64,000 nucleotides of DNA, taken from NCBI GenBank assembly GCA_903813345.2, contig CAIIXF020000009.1, forward strand, positions 30,726,740-30,790,739, in the 5' to 3' direction. The stretch's first letter is position 1. Every line of letters begins with the position of its first letter. This document shows positions 1-12,318 of this stretch, one piece after another. The notes beneath the pieces are model-generated. The model searched no databases. It was not told where the DNA came from and was given only the letters and a program-made list of their open reading frames with translations. The translations under genes were made by a program, and so were the position numbers. The DNA comes from Owenia fusiformis. Lineage: Eukaryota > Annelida > Polychaeta > Sabellida > Oweniidae.

Positions 1-2224
1 CATTGTTACTAGTTGGATCCACCGTTTTGGATATGGCTCTAACAAAGCGAAGGAACAAAATTGGCTTCATCCAGTATTTGGATAGTATTGCATGGAAATA
101 AAATGAGCTACAATCATGTTTGGATATTGCATACCCAAGCAAGAAATGAGCAACACATAGCAAGAAAATGAGCAACACATAGTGACTGGATATGGCACAA
201 GTAGGTCAGAAGACCCAACAAGCTATAGTTTGTATTAGGTCTGCCAAAGTAAATAGAAATGAACAATAAAGTAAATAGAAATGAACAATATGTAATGTCT
301 CTTGAGTAACACCATGGACCACTATCCCTATGGTAACATATACTCTTTGATATATGGCAATGGCCTACAAGCACTCATAACGAACCACTCATACTGGTTT
401 GATATGGCAGTGACTGGTTTCAGTTTAATGCAGCTGGTATTCAACTTATTAAAATAATTTTTATGACTAGCCTACATTCATTTTTACAATATACTTTGAT
501 TCATAAAATTCCTGGATTAAATGGATTGTATTATAAGCATGTTGTGGAAGTGTACATTCGTATAAAGTGAGTACTCACTTATTTATTGAATTCGTCCTGC
601 AAACCAATTTTTAAAACAGTATATGTTCAATAAAATGTTGAGTAATTACAAACAAATTATGTGTTAATTTATGTCTTGAAAGCAATTACAGATAATGAAT
701 CAAAAAGTCACTTAACAACATTTGAAATGAGAAATTGAAATGTTGTGTACCAGTTACTGCATATAGGTGGCACTGTGAGAACGACTGTTTGTATATATAT
801 CAAACATTTAGAGCACCTCGACTAAAGTGTAGCACAATAAATTGAGTGCTGTTTATATAAATGTAAAAATGTATAGATAAAATCCAATTCTAATTTGATA
901 TTTACATGTATGCTTATAATTTATTTGAGTGACACACATCTGTGTGATGTATATAAAATGTATCTATTTATAAATATTGAATTAATTGAACTAATCCACA
1001 CGATGTACGTTTAAATAGAACTACTAAAAGCCGTAGTACATTGTAGAATTATTTATCTTAGTAGTGGTTTATTTATTTAGTTTTATGTATGTCTGTTACA
1101 GTTAATATTTATATATTTAATACTACTAATCAAGGCAAAAACCGGGTATCGGTACTGTGTATCTAAAAGTAATTTTTCTGCAGTAACTGTTACTGGGATT
1201 GCCATTATCTTGTTTTGTAGAAACATGTTTATAAAAAGGATGCTTTCCATGTGTATGACTGTTATACACACAGTGTTCAAAATGACATTTCCATGTTTAC
1301 AAGTACATTATATTGATGTAAATGAATTTGAGCTATTGTTTTAAAATCATTATTTGTTATTTAGTATTTAATCATTGAATTACAATTGTTCTATTACAAT
1401 TTAATAAAATGCTACATATTAAACGTGTTTATTATATAACTATGTTGGGGCATGATGTAAAATATCCTGCAATAAATTACTAGTCATTTTTCCAATTTAA
1501 TATTTTTGTTTCATGTTTCGTAGTCCATTAGTCGATTTGGCATCACGTTAAAAGTGAGACGTATTCGTGCGTTGGAGGTGGTACATATTTTGAGCTCTTT
1601 TTGCCCGTACTATACTACTTTCAAGTGTTTTTTAGAATATTCATTAAAGACCCCATATAAAGTTTAAACCACTTTGGCTTATATTGTAGTCTTACCATGG
1701 GCTTTCAAGAGGTATAAATATACCATAGTCTTACCAAATATTATCAAAGTGCTATATACTTTTCTTTTTTTAATTTCAAAAGGTGGGTTTTGAAGGACTT
1801 TTTGTTCGAAAAATCGTGAATTTATTTAAAATTAACTTTTAAGAGCTATTTTAACAAGCGATAATTCACACCACTGCAGAGCATTCATCCTCATGTGTTT
1901 TCGCCAAGAAAAGTAAGAGATTAAAATAACTTTGCAAATAGTAAATAAATGAATGATAAAACATATGTTCAAACTATACATGGGGACTTTAAGTAATGTG
2001 TCGTCCCTTAAAGGACATTCATGCATATCAAATTAGATATCGCAATTCTTTTCATCAGAACTGTAATTAAGGATACATTAGCTTGCTTTCTGAAAGGATT
2101 GTTTCCGATATTTTACATAATCTATTTCTAACATTCCTCCAAATGACTTTTTGCATACTGTCATACTATTTTAATAGCAATTTCATGGTAATCTTTTTGA
2201 AGACTTGTATAGATGGCAGTATAA
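1..2224. other. AT-rich non-coding sequence, no gene seen
   Basis: I see no credible gene here; the short reading frames are compositional. Two small tandem duplications occur: a unit containing 'gagcaacacatag' near 147-182, and a unit containing 'gtaaatagaaatgaacaata' near 249-292. The last four bases, ATAA (2221-2224), are the left target-site duplication of the LTR retrotransposon that follows. Confidence 0.6.
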
Positions 2225-2656
2225 TGTAAATGGGCGACGGAAGGCCGTGGGTGGCAAATAATAAAACGTAAGATTTAAGTAAAATGTCTCAAAAAATATA
2301 TATTTCCAACTTCAAAACACAGTGTTCTGTACACAATCTATCATATACCTCTAGGCAACTATTGACAAATACTGGGGCAACACCCCAACTCCGATGTGAG
2401 TGAATAATACCAAATATGGAACATAAAACATAACATAAAACAAACACAGCATGACACAACATACAAAACAGGTTTAAACAAAAGAAAAGTAAGTGAAAGT
2501 GAACATACAAAGCACATACAAAAGAACATAAACAACGGGATTAAAACCTAACACACTGATGCAAAAGTAAGCAAAGGGACCTGTTAAAATGACCTGAATG
2601 GGGGTTGATCACCATGAATAGTAGAAATATAAAAATGTAAAAATGACCATGTTACA
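2225..2656 (-). repeat. 3' LTR (432 bp)
   Basis: It is a direct repeat of 26184-26615 in the same orientation with the same length, and differs by a single base in my reading. On the minus strand it starts TGTAACATGG and ends CATTTACA, the usual TG...CA ends. A small open frame inside it appears identically in both copies and is not a gene. Confidence 0.9.
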
Positions 2657-2907
2657 TCCACGCGGACACGTCCTAATGCGTCCCGCATTAAACCTTATTC
2701 GGCCACTAATATCAAGTATACATTATGTAAAGTGTGAACATGAGAGTTTAAATACTACTAATTGTAAAGAAATATAACATCTCTGTATAAAAATGAGGGT
2801 ATATTACATATCTCTATAATTGAAGTGTTGATTAAGTTAAATGACAGGTAATTTAAATTTCAAAGAATATTTTAAACAAAACCATTTCAGGCTTATATAT
2901 ACGTGTT

Positions 2908-3178
2908 TAACACCATAAAAGGCAAATTGTAACACCATATAGGCCATATGAGTACACCATTTATAAGTCTATAAGTACACCATGTAAGGCTATGAGTACA
3001 CCATTTAAGGCTGTAAGTACACCATTTAAGGCTACTAATAACACCATTTAAGGCAATGTTAGGAAACACCATATTGGCTAATATACACCACATAAAGGCT
3101 TGAAACACACTATTACAGCTTGAATTACACACCATGTTAGGCTTAAAGTACACCATTATAGGCCTAAAATACACCATG
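2908..3178 (-). repeat. Minisatellite of about 24 bp near the 3' end of the LTR element
   Basis: About eleven imperfect units of roughly 20-26 bp share the phrase 'acaccatttaaggct' or close variants. They lie between the end of the gag frame and the 3' LTR. On the minus strand each unit reads TGGTGT followed by a few bases. Units vary in spacing and in the middle bases, so the array is not freshly amplified. It makes an apparent open frame of repeated Met-Val-Tyr/Trp-Cys blocks that I do not regard as a gene. Confidence 0.8.
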
Positions 3179-4280
3179 AAATGTTCTGATAGCTAAAGGT
3201 TTTTCATTCAAATGAATCAACCCTTTAAATAACATGTTCTTAATGCAAAATATGCTAGAATAGTATGAATAAATGTTTGCAGTTCTTATGAGTTTGTGCA
3301 ATGACGTAATCAAGTAACTTCTTGTTCCATTGTAGATAAAATGTTGATCTTCTTAAGACCTACATATTGTGTTGTCGAATGGCTGCTCAGTGGTTTTAGT
3401 TTTACACTTACTTGGGGCTATATGAGGCAACTACATAGGTACCCGTATAGATATCTCGAGTGTTATTGACTTTTCGGCTTATCTCTACTAATCCACTCGA
3501 GTTAAGCCTTTAAGTCAACAAACCGACCCTTCGCTAACCCTAAGGCCCGATAAGAGGCTTCCTAGCCCCCGAAAATCGACCCTATTTCCCTCCCCCACCA
3601 CGCCCCTACCCAGGGTATAGTTAGGGGTGAAGTCTTCTAGGCCTAACCTAACCCCCCTAAACACTTTGGCGCGGGTCCCATCTCTCTAGCTCTTCCCGTT
3701 CGGGAGATAGAAATCGGGCTGTCGGAGCCGCTTTCTTTGATCTCGCCGACACCCCCTCCCTCGCATATTCAGGCAATTTCAGTTATACCCTTACTATACT
3801 CCTCCAGTCTTAACCCTAATCGCTATAACGGATAAAATTGGTTTTTACCGAACCTAACATTATAATAAAAAGTAGTAGACTGATTTCACGTCAAAATTCT
3901 CTTGATACCACACAATAATTGTAAAATAAAACTCCCTAATAAATGATGTCTTTCATTTGTCGAAATGTAGCCACATCCCCACATTCTAACTTCTGTGAAG
4001 TTTTACGTTTTAAATCATATTGTCCGTGCCTGCATGTATTTTTAGCTCAAAATAGTGGCTGAATTTTACGAACTGTACATTCGATATGTACATTAAATCA
4101 AAACTTGTAATCATAATAGCATAGTAGTCTACTAACATTTTCATTCAATAATGACATAACAATAATATGTTTTTAATACATAAACAACTATATTCTGATA
4201 TATTTTGTTTTTGTTTTCAATATTCTTGATGATTAAGTTAACTATCTTATCTAGCATAAAACAATATAACAAAAAATATT

Positions 4281-4830
4281 TTACACTACATAGTCTCTTT
4301 GAAAGGTGCAACTTTGAAAAGTATCAGAATGTGATCTTTGGATTCTGATCTGCATATCCGAAACATAACGCTTGACCAAACCATCGTTCAATTGCGTATT
4401 TGAACAGAAGTCTGGTAATATATCTTCTACACTTCTGCCCTTGCACCATTGTACAGAAAAGTATATGGTGTATTGTCCACACACTGATGAATCCAAGCTT
4501 TGAAGTCTAACTGAAGTCTAGATAATTTTTCTTTTTAGCTCTTTGCAAATGTTTCGAAATCTGAGTTGTAACAGTAATAAGACGGTGCGTGGCCGTAGGA
4601 ATCTACAAAATACACGTTTCTTCTGCTATCTCGCTATCTCTGGGTACTATAAAGAGGCACCAATGTTGACCCTCTTGAGATGTTTTGTCTGTATTACTAA
4701 CTAATATCTCGCACTTTGGAGCATTGTGTAGGACTAAGCTACGTAACTCATCGCTACCAAACACTCCGCAATGTTTATTTTTGGTTAAGTTTTTGCTTTT
4801 CAAAATACAATTAATCTCCTCCGTGTTCAT
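4281..4830 (-). pseudogene. Adenovirus/Polinton-type cysteine protease, copy A (left TIR), broken
   Basis: Mirror copy of 23822-24369. It carries the same GQHW block, the same frame break before VDSYG and the same in-frame stop. It also has a private 2-nt TA insertion near 4462 that shifts the frame again just before the GRSVED block. Both arms share the older lesions, so those predate the last copying of one arm onto the other. Confidence 0.66.
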
Positions 4831-5132
4831 TTCGTCGTTAAATCAGTTGAATATAACCTTTCTGGACTTGTCTATTTCGAAGACTGTGGGGAAGACACGA
4901 ACTGAAATGTTATCTTCGATATTGAGTTTACATGGTTAAGACTTACAAAGTTCAAGCAGTCAACTTATACCAATATTGCGTGGATTAAATGTAGTTTCCC
5001 GTCCATAATGACCATTATAATAAACCCATTTTCCCAAAACGCAAAGAACCATATTCTAATTGTGTTTTGTATTTTTATCGACTTTTTCATGTTTACAATA
5101 ATTTTCACTAATTTAACTATTAATAACAAATT

Positions 5133-5441
5133 TAATCCGCACATTCTCTTCGGAAGCTGTCAGAAGGTGATCTTTGCCTTTTTATCTGCATATTTGAACA
5201 GAAAGTTTAACCAAGCCATCGTTCACTTGGGTATTTGTACTGAAGTCTGATTATATATCTTGTACAGACCTGCCCTTTCACCATTGTACCGAAAATATAT
5301 CAGTATTGTACACATACTGAAGACAAGGCATACAGAAGTTGAGACAACGTTTCTTTGTAATCTCTTCGTAAATGTTTCGAAATCAGAGTTGTTATGAGAC
5401 TGTATGTGGCGGTATGAATCTATAAAATAGACGTTGGACAT
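5133..5441 (-). pseudogene. Protease copy B, C-terminal half only (left TIR)
   Basis: Mirror image of 23211-23519 with an identical 72-residue open stretch (5223-5441) and the same stop before the ND block. See the right-arm copy for the motif comparison. Confidence 0.58.
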
Positions 5442-5551
5442 TCCTCGCCTGTTCTTGTAGATAACATACTACATACGTGTTCATCGAAATTAATGCTATT
5501 GTTCAATATTCGGCCCGAATATGTAGAGTGCTTAACGCTTTCGAGGAAAGT

Positions 5552-6012
5552 TGTCATTAAAAGTGAATTGCATATTGGATTTTGAGAAAAACAATTGTTA
5601 TCTTGAAAGTGTTAACAATAAGGTGATACCTCTTACAGAATTTAAATAGACAATTTAACATTCTTTCAGCTCAATCTTCAATATTTGAATATAAAATTAA
5701 ACCATCAGTCCAAAGTAAAAGATTTATCTTATGACCATCAATTTAAATTTTACTCTCTTTTGCTAAATAGTGTGACAAATCGTCAAGGAAGTGGTTGAAT
5801 AAGTAATTACTTAGCCCTTTATGTCGGCATATGTCTCGAAAGTAGGGGCGATACCATCTTTGAGTTTCAGACAAGTTTTCGATTTTTTATCCATTCTGAA
5901 AAATGATTATATGAAACTAGTTGAATTAGGTCGTATATCCAGTTTGCATGGTTTACACATTAAACATATTAACATAATCGAACGCTTTTCTGAAGTCAAT
6001 CCTAATTCGTTA
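5552..6012 (-). pseudogene. Non-LTR reverse transcriptase fragment (left TIR)
   Basis: Mirror of 22640-23100. Motif A lies on the minus strand at 5971-6000. It carries the same frame breaks and the same degenerate catalytic motif. Confidence 0.7.
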
Positions 6013-6463
6013 TACTAGTTTCTTTTACTCGTCTATAGTGAGATATATGAGTGCGTAAGATAAATAAAGTGTGCTTTGTCTGATTTAGATTGCGTCGACA
6101 ACATTGCCTGTGCAAGCTTAAACATTTATTACTCTATAATTATCAGGATCAAACGTACTAGTATACAATCTTGCTTAGAAATAGTTTATAACATGCCTAT
6201 TCCCCATTCATTTGGGTAATCTACACTTAGAAAAGCATGATTAAAAGAATGGTGATATAGTCCATGGTATGAAATCTTTAGGACGTAGAATTCATGAATA
6301 ATTGAGAGAAATCGTTATCATTATCTTCCTAAAATCTGATTGTATCCAGCGGTAAGGTCAAAGAAGAAACAACCACCAGAAAACTTGATGATAGCCACAA
6401 GTAATGTCGCGGAAGAATTGTAAGGCGTTCGATTGCATATGTCTCTTATTGATTATTACACAT

Positions 6464-7955
6464 TAGTTAAACATTTTATGTATATATAGATATACAGTTT
6501 ACACTCACCAATCTTTATCTATTCTGATTTGTCCGAAAGAAAAATATTTTTACTATATGGCATAACAATCACTACAAAATGACCATATAAATTACAATTA
6601 GATTTGCCATAAAGTTCAAGGGTTAAGATATGTGGCCACACCTACTAATTCCTGTATGCTTTTCTTGGGGTAGGACACCACTGAGTCATCTAATCTTAGG
6701 TAAAATATACCATAACTTTCAAAAAATGCAATTACAGTATTGGTTAGACCCTATAAATGATTTCCAATAATGAAATTGTGATACAGCTACACACACTTTT
6801 TATTTGAACCTTTGACAGCAAAGATGGAAGACAAAACAAAGAAAAACGAATGAATTATTTTTTAATAATGGGATTTTTTCATAAAGGAACAAGATGTCAT
6901 CCTCCAACTTTTAAGCATATGATCAACATGTATAAAAGTATAATATAACATGACTAATTAAAACCAGAATATGCATATACCTCAAATTAAAAGGTAAATT
7001 TCTGAAAAATACAAGAAAATCTGAGAAAATGTCAAATATTTCTTTTTAATTTATTTTACTTCATAGAAATATCTGAGAAAGATAACTTGCCATGCATAGG
7101 ATGTCCCCTACCTCCCCCTATAATATGCATAATGAATAAAAAATATGTGATTTTTAATAAAACTAAAATAAGTTATTCTTTGTGGTAAAAGTGCGAAAAT
7201 AGGTGGCGCCACTATATTGAACTTCAAATCTTGACCTTATTTTCAGCCCGATCAACCTCGAATAAATTTTGCTCATTCCAATGTATGTTTGCCATAAAAT
7301 ATTGTTGGTATTTTGCTTATATTTTACCATTAACCTACATTTAAATAGATATTTATACCCCTACCCCCATATTTGAAAATAAATAGATGGCGCCACTTTA
7401 ATTGCTAATAGCGAATTCGTTTACCACTCAATTTTTACTCCACCCAAGATAAATTTACTATAGAGAGTGTCTGGAACAAAATGATACCAACAAACCTTTT
7501 TCCCCAGGCGAGTAACGAAATCGGAGCTGGGGACGGGATCATATTGTGCATCTTATGATTTGTGGCATAGATTTTATTCTATATAACGAATAATATACAG
7601 GTAATAGACTGATGCAATTCGGAGAAGTATTGGCCATCTCAGGTTTTGCATTTTCAACATGAGTTTTCTTTTAGACTTTAATATTTTAGACTTTAAGGTT
7701 TTCTCAGTGAATCGGACGTTGACTTCAATTTTATTCGAACCCCAGGCCAAAAATCCTTTCATAGTAATGCAGTTTTTCACCATACAGAACTTGAACTTTA
7801 ACATATAAAATCGAAGTTATCTTTTAATTAAACTTGTAAAGTTAATTATGTGTTTTACGTCCTGTTGAGTGAAGGTATCTTATCAAATTAGTGACAATAT
7901 ACCCATAAGATCGGAGATCACAATTGTAAATTTTAATTTGGATTCGTAAGAAGTA
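6464..7955. other. AT-rich interior of the giant element, no gene
   Basis: Low-GC sequence with frequent stops in all frames. Two short 'ggcgccac' phrases (near 7206 and 7389) are the only GC-rich landmarks. I recognise no Polinton core gene and no complete transposon. Confidence 0.5.
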
Positions 7956-8279
7956 CGAGAGGTGATCAATAAGTAATGGACGCTTTTTTTACACAGATAC
8001 TTTTTATAGACCAATCCCTTTGATTTTCCTACCAGTGATACGTCATTCAATTATCTATCAATCCTGAAGATTTGAAGACAAAATATATAGTCCCCGATCT
8101 GATTTCCAAAAGGGCTCTAGAAAAGGGGTTTTGTTGTCCGGTACTTTCCCACATAAAATGATTGTACCGTTTGAAAGAACAGACTTCCCTCTTAAAGAAA
8201 ACACCTCTTCTATTGATGTAAACAGGGGCAAAGGCACCAAAACGGGGTTAGACAAGGTGGCATTCTGAAGTCTCACTTT

Positions 8280-8790
8280 CTTGTCATCACGATTCCAGGT
8301 AAACCATTAGACGGATTTACTTCAAATTTTCACACATGTTACATGGTAAGAAGTTCTAGAGCTGATTAACTTTGCGGTGGCCATCTTGCATTCTGGTTGC
8401 CATCTTGGAATTTTTTTCAGATAAATATTGTCATCGCGATTCCACAAAACCACATAACAGATGTACTTCAAATGTTCACACATGTAACATTGTAAAAAGT
8501 TGTAGACCTCATTATTTTTTCGGTGGCCATCTTGCATTCTGGCAGCCATCTTGGAAGTTTAAAGATAAATCTTGTCATCACGATTTCAGGAAAACCAAAC
8601 GGATTTACTTCAAATTTTTCACACATTTTACATGGTAAGAAGTTCTTGAGCTAATTAACCTTTCGGTGGCCATCTTGCATTCTGGCGGCCATCTTGGAAG
8701 TTTTTTGGATAAATCTTGTCATTGTGATTCCAGGAAAACCACTTTACTGATTTTCTTGAAACTTTTACACATGTTACAAGGAAGGTTACA
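8280..8790 (-). repeat. 118-bp tandem repeats, left arm (about four units)
   Basis: Each unit contains 'gtcatcacgattccagg', 'ttcacacatgttacatggta' and a pair of 'ggccatcttg' cores on the plus strand. Reversed, the cores read CAAGATGGC, close to the YY1 site AAGATGGCGGC. Confidence 0.78.
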
Positions 8791-9714
8791 TGCTACCTTT
8801 TATATTGATATAAACAGGGCCAAAAGGTAGTAAAGTGGGGTTACACAAGGTGGTATTCTAAGGAGAATGTTATCTATTTTTTCTGTATTTTAAACCACAT
8901 AATTTGACATAAATGCATATTTGGTGTATGATATCATGTTTTATATTGATAGAAACATGGGCAAGAGGCGCTACAATGGGGTAACTCATGGTGATATTCT
9001 AAAATACATATTTTTACTCAGCTTCTGTACTTTATACCACTTAAATGCATTTTGTGTATGACATCGATTGATTTTTAGAATAAATAACTACATTTCATCA
9101 AAAAGAAAAAAGATTATTGAAAACGTCAAACATTTCTTTGAAATCCATTATTGCACAGCGATTTTTGAGTGCGAAATGTATGCTAAATTGGCCTTGATCT
9201 GAGTATATAACGGAATTAAAGCTCTTTTAAACGAAAATGTAAATGTGTGGAAAACCTTTCACTGTGCATCATGTCAACGAAATGTTCTTCATGCAGTTGA
9301 ATTATCTTCTGGACAGGTGATCACACAGAAGGAGAGACCTGCGTATCATATCCTTACTAAATATAAACAAAAATGACAAATGAGAAAGGAAAAAAGTGTA
9401 AAGCAACCTAGTGGGAAAAGCAAACTGTAAAGTGTAAAACTGGCAAACAAAAATCAAACCTGAATATCCCAAGACAATAATCTAATATGGGAATAAACAG
9501 CATCCACACCGTTCAATGACCAATTCCTCATCAACGACCACAACTCCGAGGGACATTCCATTCATACTGAAGTCATTAAAATACATGTTGAAGGAAAATT
9601 GAAAATAATGATATCCAATACTCATAAGATCAAAAATAGTTGTAGATACTATAGTACTCATAAAAGCTGCAGATAACGTTTCTTCATCGGGAAAGCAAGC
9701 GTCTCTTAGTCAGA

Positions 9715-9830
9715 TATTAACTAACGAGCTGGTTCAGAGCACCAGCATGTGAAACTATGTGAATGGGCTCTGTATCCACAATGTTGCGAGTTCGAGACAC
9801 ATGTGCTCTTTGTGTTTAATAATCAACAAA
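9715..9830 (+). repeat. Possible tRNA-derived SINE fragment
   Basis: The sequence has an A-box-like stretch 'agctggttcagagc' (near 9726) and, about 60 bases on, 'gttcgagac', which matches the RNA polymerase III B-box consensus GWTCRANNC. It cannot be folded into a full tRNA by eye and no 3' tail or duplication is clear. This is a weak call. Confidence 0.3.
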
Positions 9831-10369
9831 AATCACTTAAACCTGCACTAGAACTGTGTGTCAGATCGATATAAGTATCGGGTTTGGAAACTAATTGAAC
9901 CAACAAAAAGAACTTAAAAAACACTGCTACAATATCAACATAAGCTTTCAATAGTAGTGACGATGCAGAAACATGCAAAATGTCACCACACCTTGTTAAG
10001 TATACAGTACACATTAACTACTGAACAGTGTCAAGATAAACATTCGAAGCTATTACAATATGTCACCCAATCACTAGTGGTGGTGACATAAAAATAATGT
10101 ATAGAAAAATCTACTGAACCAAAATAAACTTTGCGATAGAAGAACTGATTGTTTACTCTAAGTTTTCAACTAAATATATTTCTAATAAGCAATGTTTTAT
10201 CGAAAAGAAAAAATAATTTGATGTTATATAAAATCAAATAAATTAATTATATTTTTTTTCGTTGTGTTAGTTACACCAGTAATAATAAACCTGTTTATAA
10301 AGTGGTGTTAACTAGACTATAGAATTTAACAGTCATAAAACCTAAAAAAAATATACCAGGAAGGGATCA

Positions 10370-11165
10370 TTGTGAATGTAAATGTATAAAGTGTGAAAAT
10401 TTGAAGCAAATCTGTAAAGTGGTTTTTCTGGAATCGTGATGACAAGATTTATCTACAAACTTCCAAGATGGCCGCCAGAATGCAAGATGGCTATCGGAGA
10501 GTTAATCAGCTCTAGAACTTCATACCATGTAACATGTGTGAAAATTCGAAGTAAAACTGTGAAGTGGTTTTTCTGGAATCCTGATTACAAGATTTATCTA
10601 TAAACCTTCCAAAATGGCTGCAAGAATGCAAGATGGCCACTGAAAAGTTAATCAGCTCTAGAACTTCATACCATGTAACATGTGTGAAAATTTGAAGTTA
10701 ATCTGTTAGGTTGTTTTCCTGGAATCACGATGACAAGATTTATCCCAAAATATCCAAGATGGCCACCAGAATGCAAGATGGCTGCCGAAAATGTATTCAC
10801 CTCTATATTTTCTTACCATGTAATATGTGTGGAAATTTGAAGTAAATCCGTTTGGATTTCCTGAAATCGTGATGACAAGATTTATCTTAAAACTTCCAAG
10901 ATGGCTGCCAGAATGCAAGATGGCCACCGAAAAAATAATGAGGTCTAGGACTTTTTACCATGTAACATGTGTGAAAATTTGAAGTACATCTGTTATGTGG
11001 TTTATGTGGAATCGCGATGACAATGTTTATCTGAAAAAAATTCCAAAATGGCCGCCAGAATGCAAGATAGCCGCCGCAAAGTTAATCAGCTCTAGCACTT
11101 CTTACCATGTAACATGTGTGAAAATTTGAAGTAAATCCGTCTGATGGTTTACCTGGAATCGTGAT
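10370..11165 (+). repeat. 118-bp tandem repeats, right arm (about six to seven units)
   Basis: These are the same units as at 8280-8790 in the opposite orientation. Each has two CAAGATGGC-type cores, 'catgtaacatgtgtgaaaat' and an 'aatcgtgatgacaagattta' spacer. Units differ from each other at many positions. Confidence 0.8.
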
Positions 11166-11355
11166 GACAAGAAAGTGAGACTTCAGAATGCCACCTTGTC
11201 TAACCCCGTTTTGGTGCCTTTTGCCCCTGTTTACATCAATAGAAGAGGTGTTTTCTTTAAGAGGGAAGTCTGTTCTTTCAAACGGTACAATCATTTTATG
11301 TGGGAAAGTACCGGACAACAAAACTTTTTTTCAGAGGGTCCAGATCAGGGACTAA

Positions 11356-12186
11356 TATGATATATGTTGATATATCCTTATTTCCGTGAAGGAGGTACAG
11401 GTACCCCGGGACCGACATTTACGTCACATATTCTCTTTTAGCCAGTTTGGCAAATTTCAGTTAGATTTGAACTTTTTATATGCAACAAGTGTTGTGTTGT
11501 TTGAAATTTTTTGCTGACTGGTAACACATAAACAGAAAGTATTGTGATGTCAGAGTGTTGAATGGAAGGGGTTTGCAGGTCAATTTGAGAAAGCATTGTG
11601 GAAGAAAGGGATGGTGAGAGAAAGGAACACCCTACTCCATATGGACAATGCACCTGCCCACAGATCTCAAAATGTTTAGAAAACAATATCTCTGGACCTC
11701 AAAATTGAGCCCTTGGCCAATGCACCTTATTGTCCAGACCTGCTCACATGTGACTTATTCATTTCTATACTACTTATTTCTATAGAGAAAGGACGCAGGT
11801 TTATTGCCATTGATGAAATAAAACAACCTGTCAGTGTGCAACTGCATCTTGCTACCATGTCAGAGAATGGATTCAGCCTTGTCTCACAATCTTGAGTTAA
11901 GAGGATGAGGAATTGTGTACATGTAGCACTTGATGTAACCCATGTAGAGGGCCCTGTTGAATGAATGTGGCATGAATACCACATAGTGATGATAAAATAT
12001 TCAAAATCAACTATGGCATAACAAAGTAAGGTAATTTATGACCATAATGGTTTGTTTTGTTCAGCCTACATTCAACTGCATTGCATGTTAAACAAGCTAA
12101 AATAGCTTCAGAATGTTTGACGTCATGTCGGTCCCGGGGTACCTACACATCCTTCACGGAAATAAAGATATATCAAAATATATTAC
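11356..12186 (+). mobile_element. Mariner-like remnant inserted in the right arm
   Basis: Inverted ends of about 65-70 bp contain 'ggtaccccgggaccgac' at the left and its mirror 'gtcggtcccggggtacc' at the right. Both sit next to a 'tttccgtgaagga' block. Comparison with the left arm of the surrounding element (around 8075-8100) shows that this whole segment is extra sequence. Confidence 0.68.
11560..11895 (+). pseudogene. Mariner transposase fragment, broken
   Basis: Mariner transposases use three acidic residues in a DDE/D fold. Here a frame through 11638-11663 encodes HMDNAPAH, the second catalytic Asp block, and is then stopped by TAG. About 60 bases on, an APYCPDLLTCDLF block matches the family's HPYSPDLxPSDxxLF third-Asp region. 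After it comes a block of the type GRRF...DEI. Stops and frame changes separate these pieces, so the gene is dead. The N-terminal DNA-binding half is not recognisable. Confidence 0.72.
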
Positions 12187-12318
12187 ATGTTTTGTTTTCA
12201 AATCTTCAGAGTTGATAGATAATTGAATGATGTATCACTGGTCAGAAAATCGAAGGGATTGGTCCATAAAAAGCATCTGTGTAAAAAAGCGTCCATTACT
12301 TATTGATCACCCCTCGTA

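Larger units (their letters stand above)
3430..6463 (+). repeat. Left 3,034-bp terminal inverted repeat
   Basis: It is the reverse complement of 22189-25220 over its whole length with only scattered differences. One is a 2-nt TA insertion at about 4462 that explains the 3,034 versus 3,032 bp lengths. From the outside inward it contains a GC-rich terminal segment (about 3500-3800), two tandem protease remnants read on the minus strand, and a reverse-transcriptase remnant. The match stops at 'attattacacat' (6463), after which the arms are unrelated. Confidence 0.92.
7956..12316. mobile_element. TA-flanked TIR element of mariner type, non-autonomous (4.36 kb)
   Basis: The left end CGAGAGGTGATCAATAAGTA (7956) is mirrored at the right (ending 12316), and both ends abut TA (7954-7955, 12317-12318). 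TA duplication and these ends fit the Tc1/mariner superfamily. The inverted arms continue inward for over 300 bp, then carry tandem units of about 118 bp (about 8280-8790 left, 10370-11165 right, opposite orientation). The right arm is interrupted by a separate mariner-like insertion (11356-12186). Arm divergence is clearly higher than that of the 3-kb TIRs, so the element is old. No transposase of its own is seen. Confidence 0.72.

Noticed and set aside
114-374. 86-residue antisense frame at the left end
   Set aside because: It is Cys/Leu/Phe-rich with no motif and overlaps short tandem duplications.
2289-2510. 73-residue frame inside the LTR (also 26248-26469)
   Set aside because: It repeats only because the LTR is duplicated, and the composition is biased and cysteine-rich by chance.
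2893-3177. 94-residue frame rich in Met-Val-Tyr and Trp-Cys
   Set aside because: It is a translation of the short tandem array, not a gene.
5008-5250. 80-residue open frame in the TIR (also 23402-23644)
   Set aside because: It is antisense to the protease remnants, has no known motif and consists of hydrophobic AT-rich codons.
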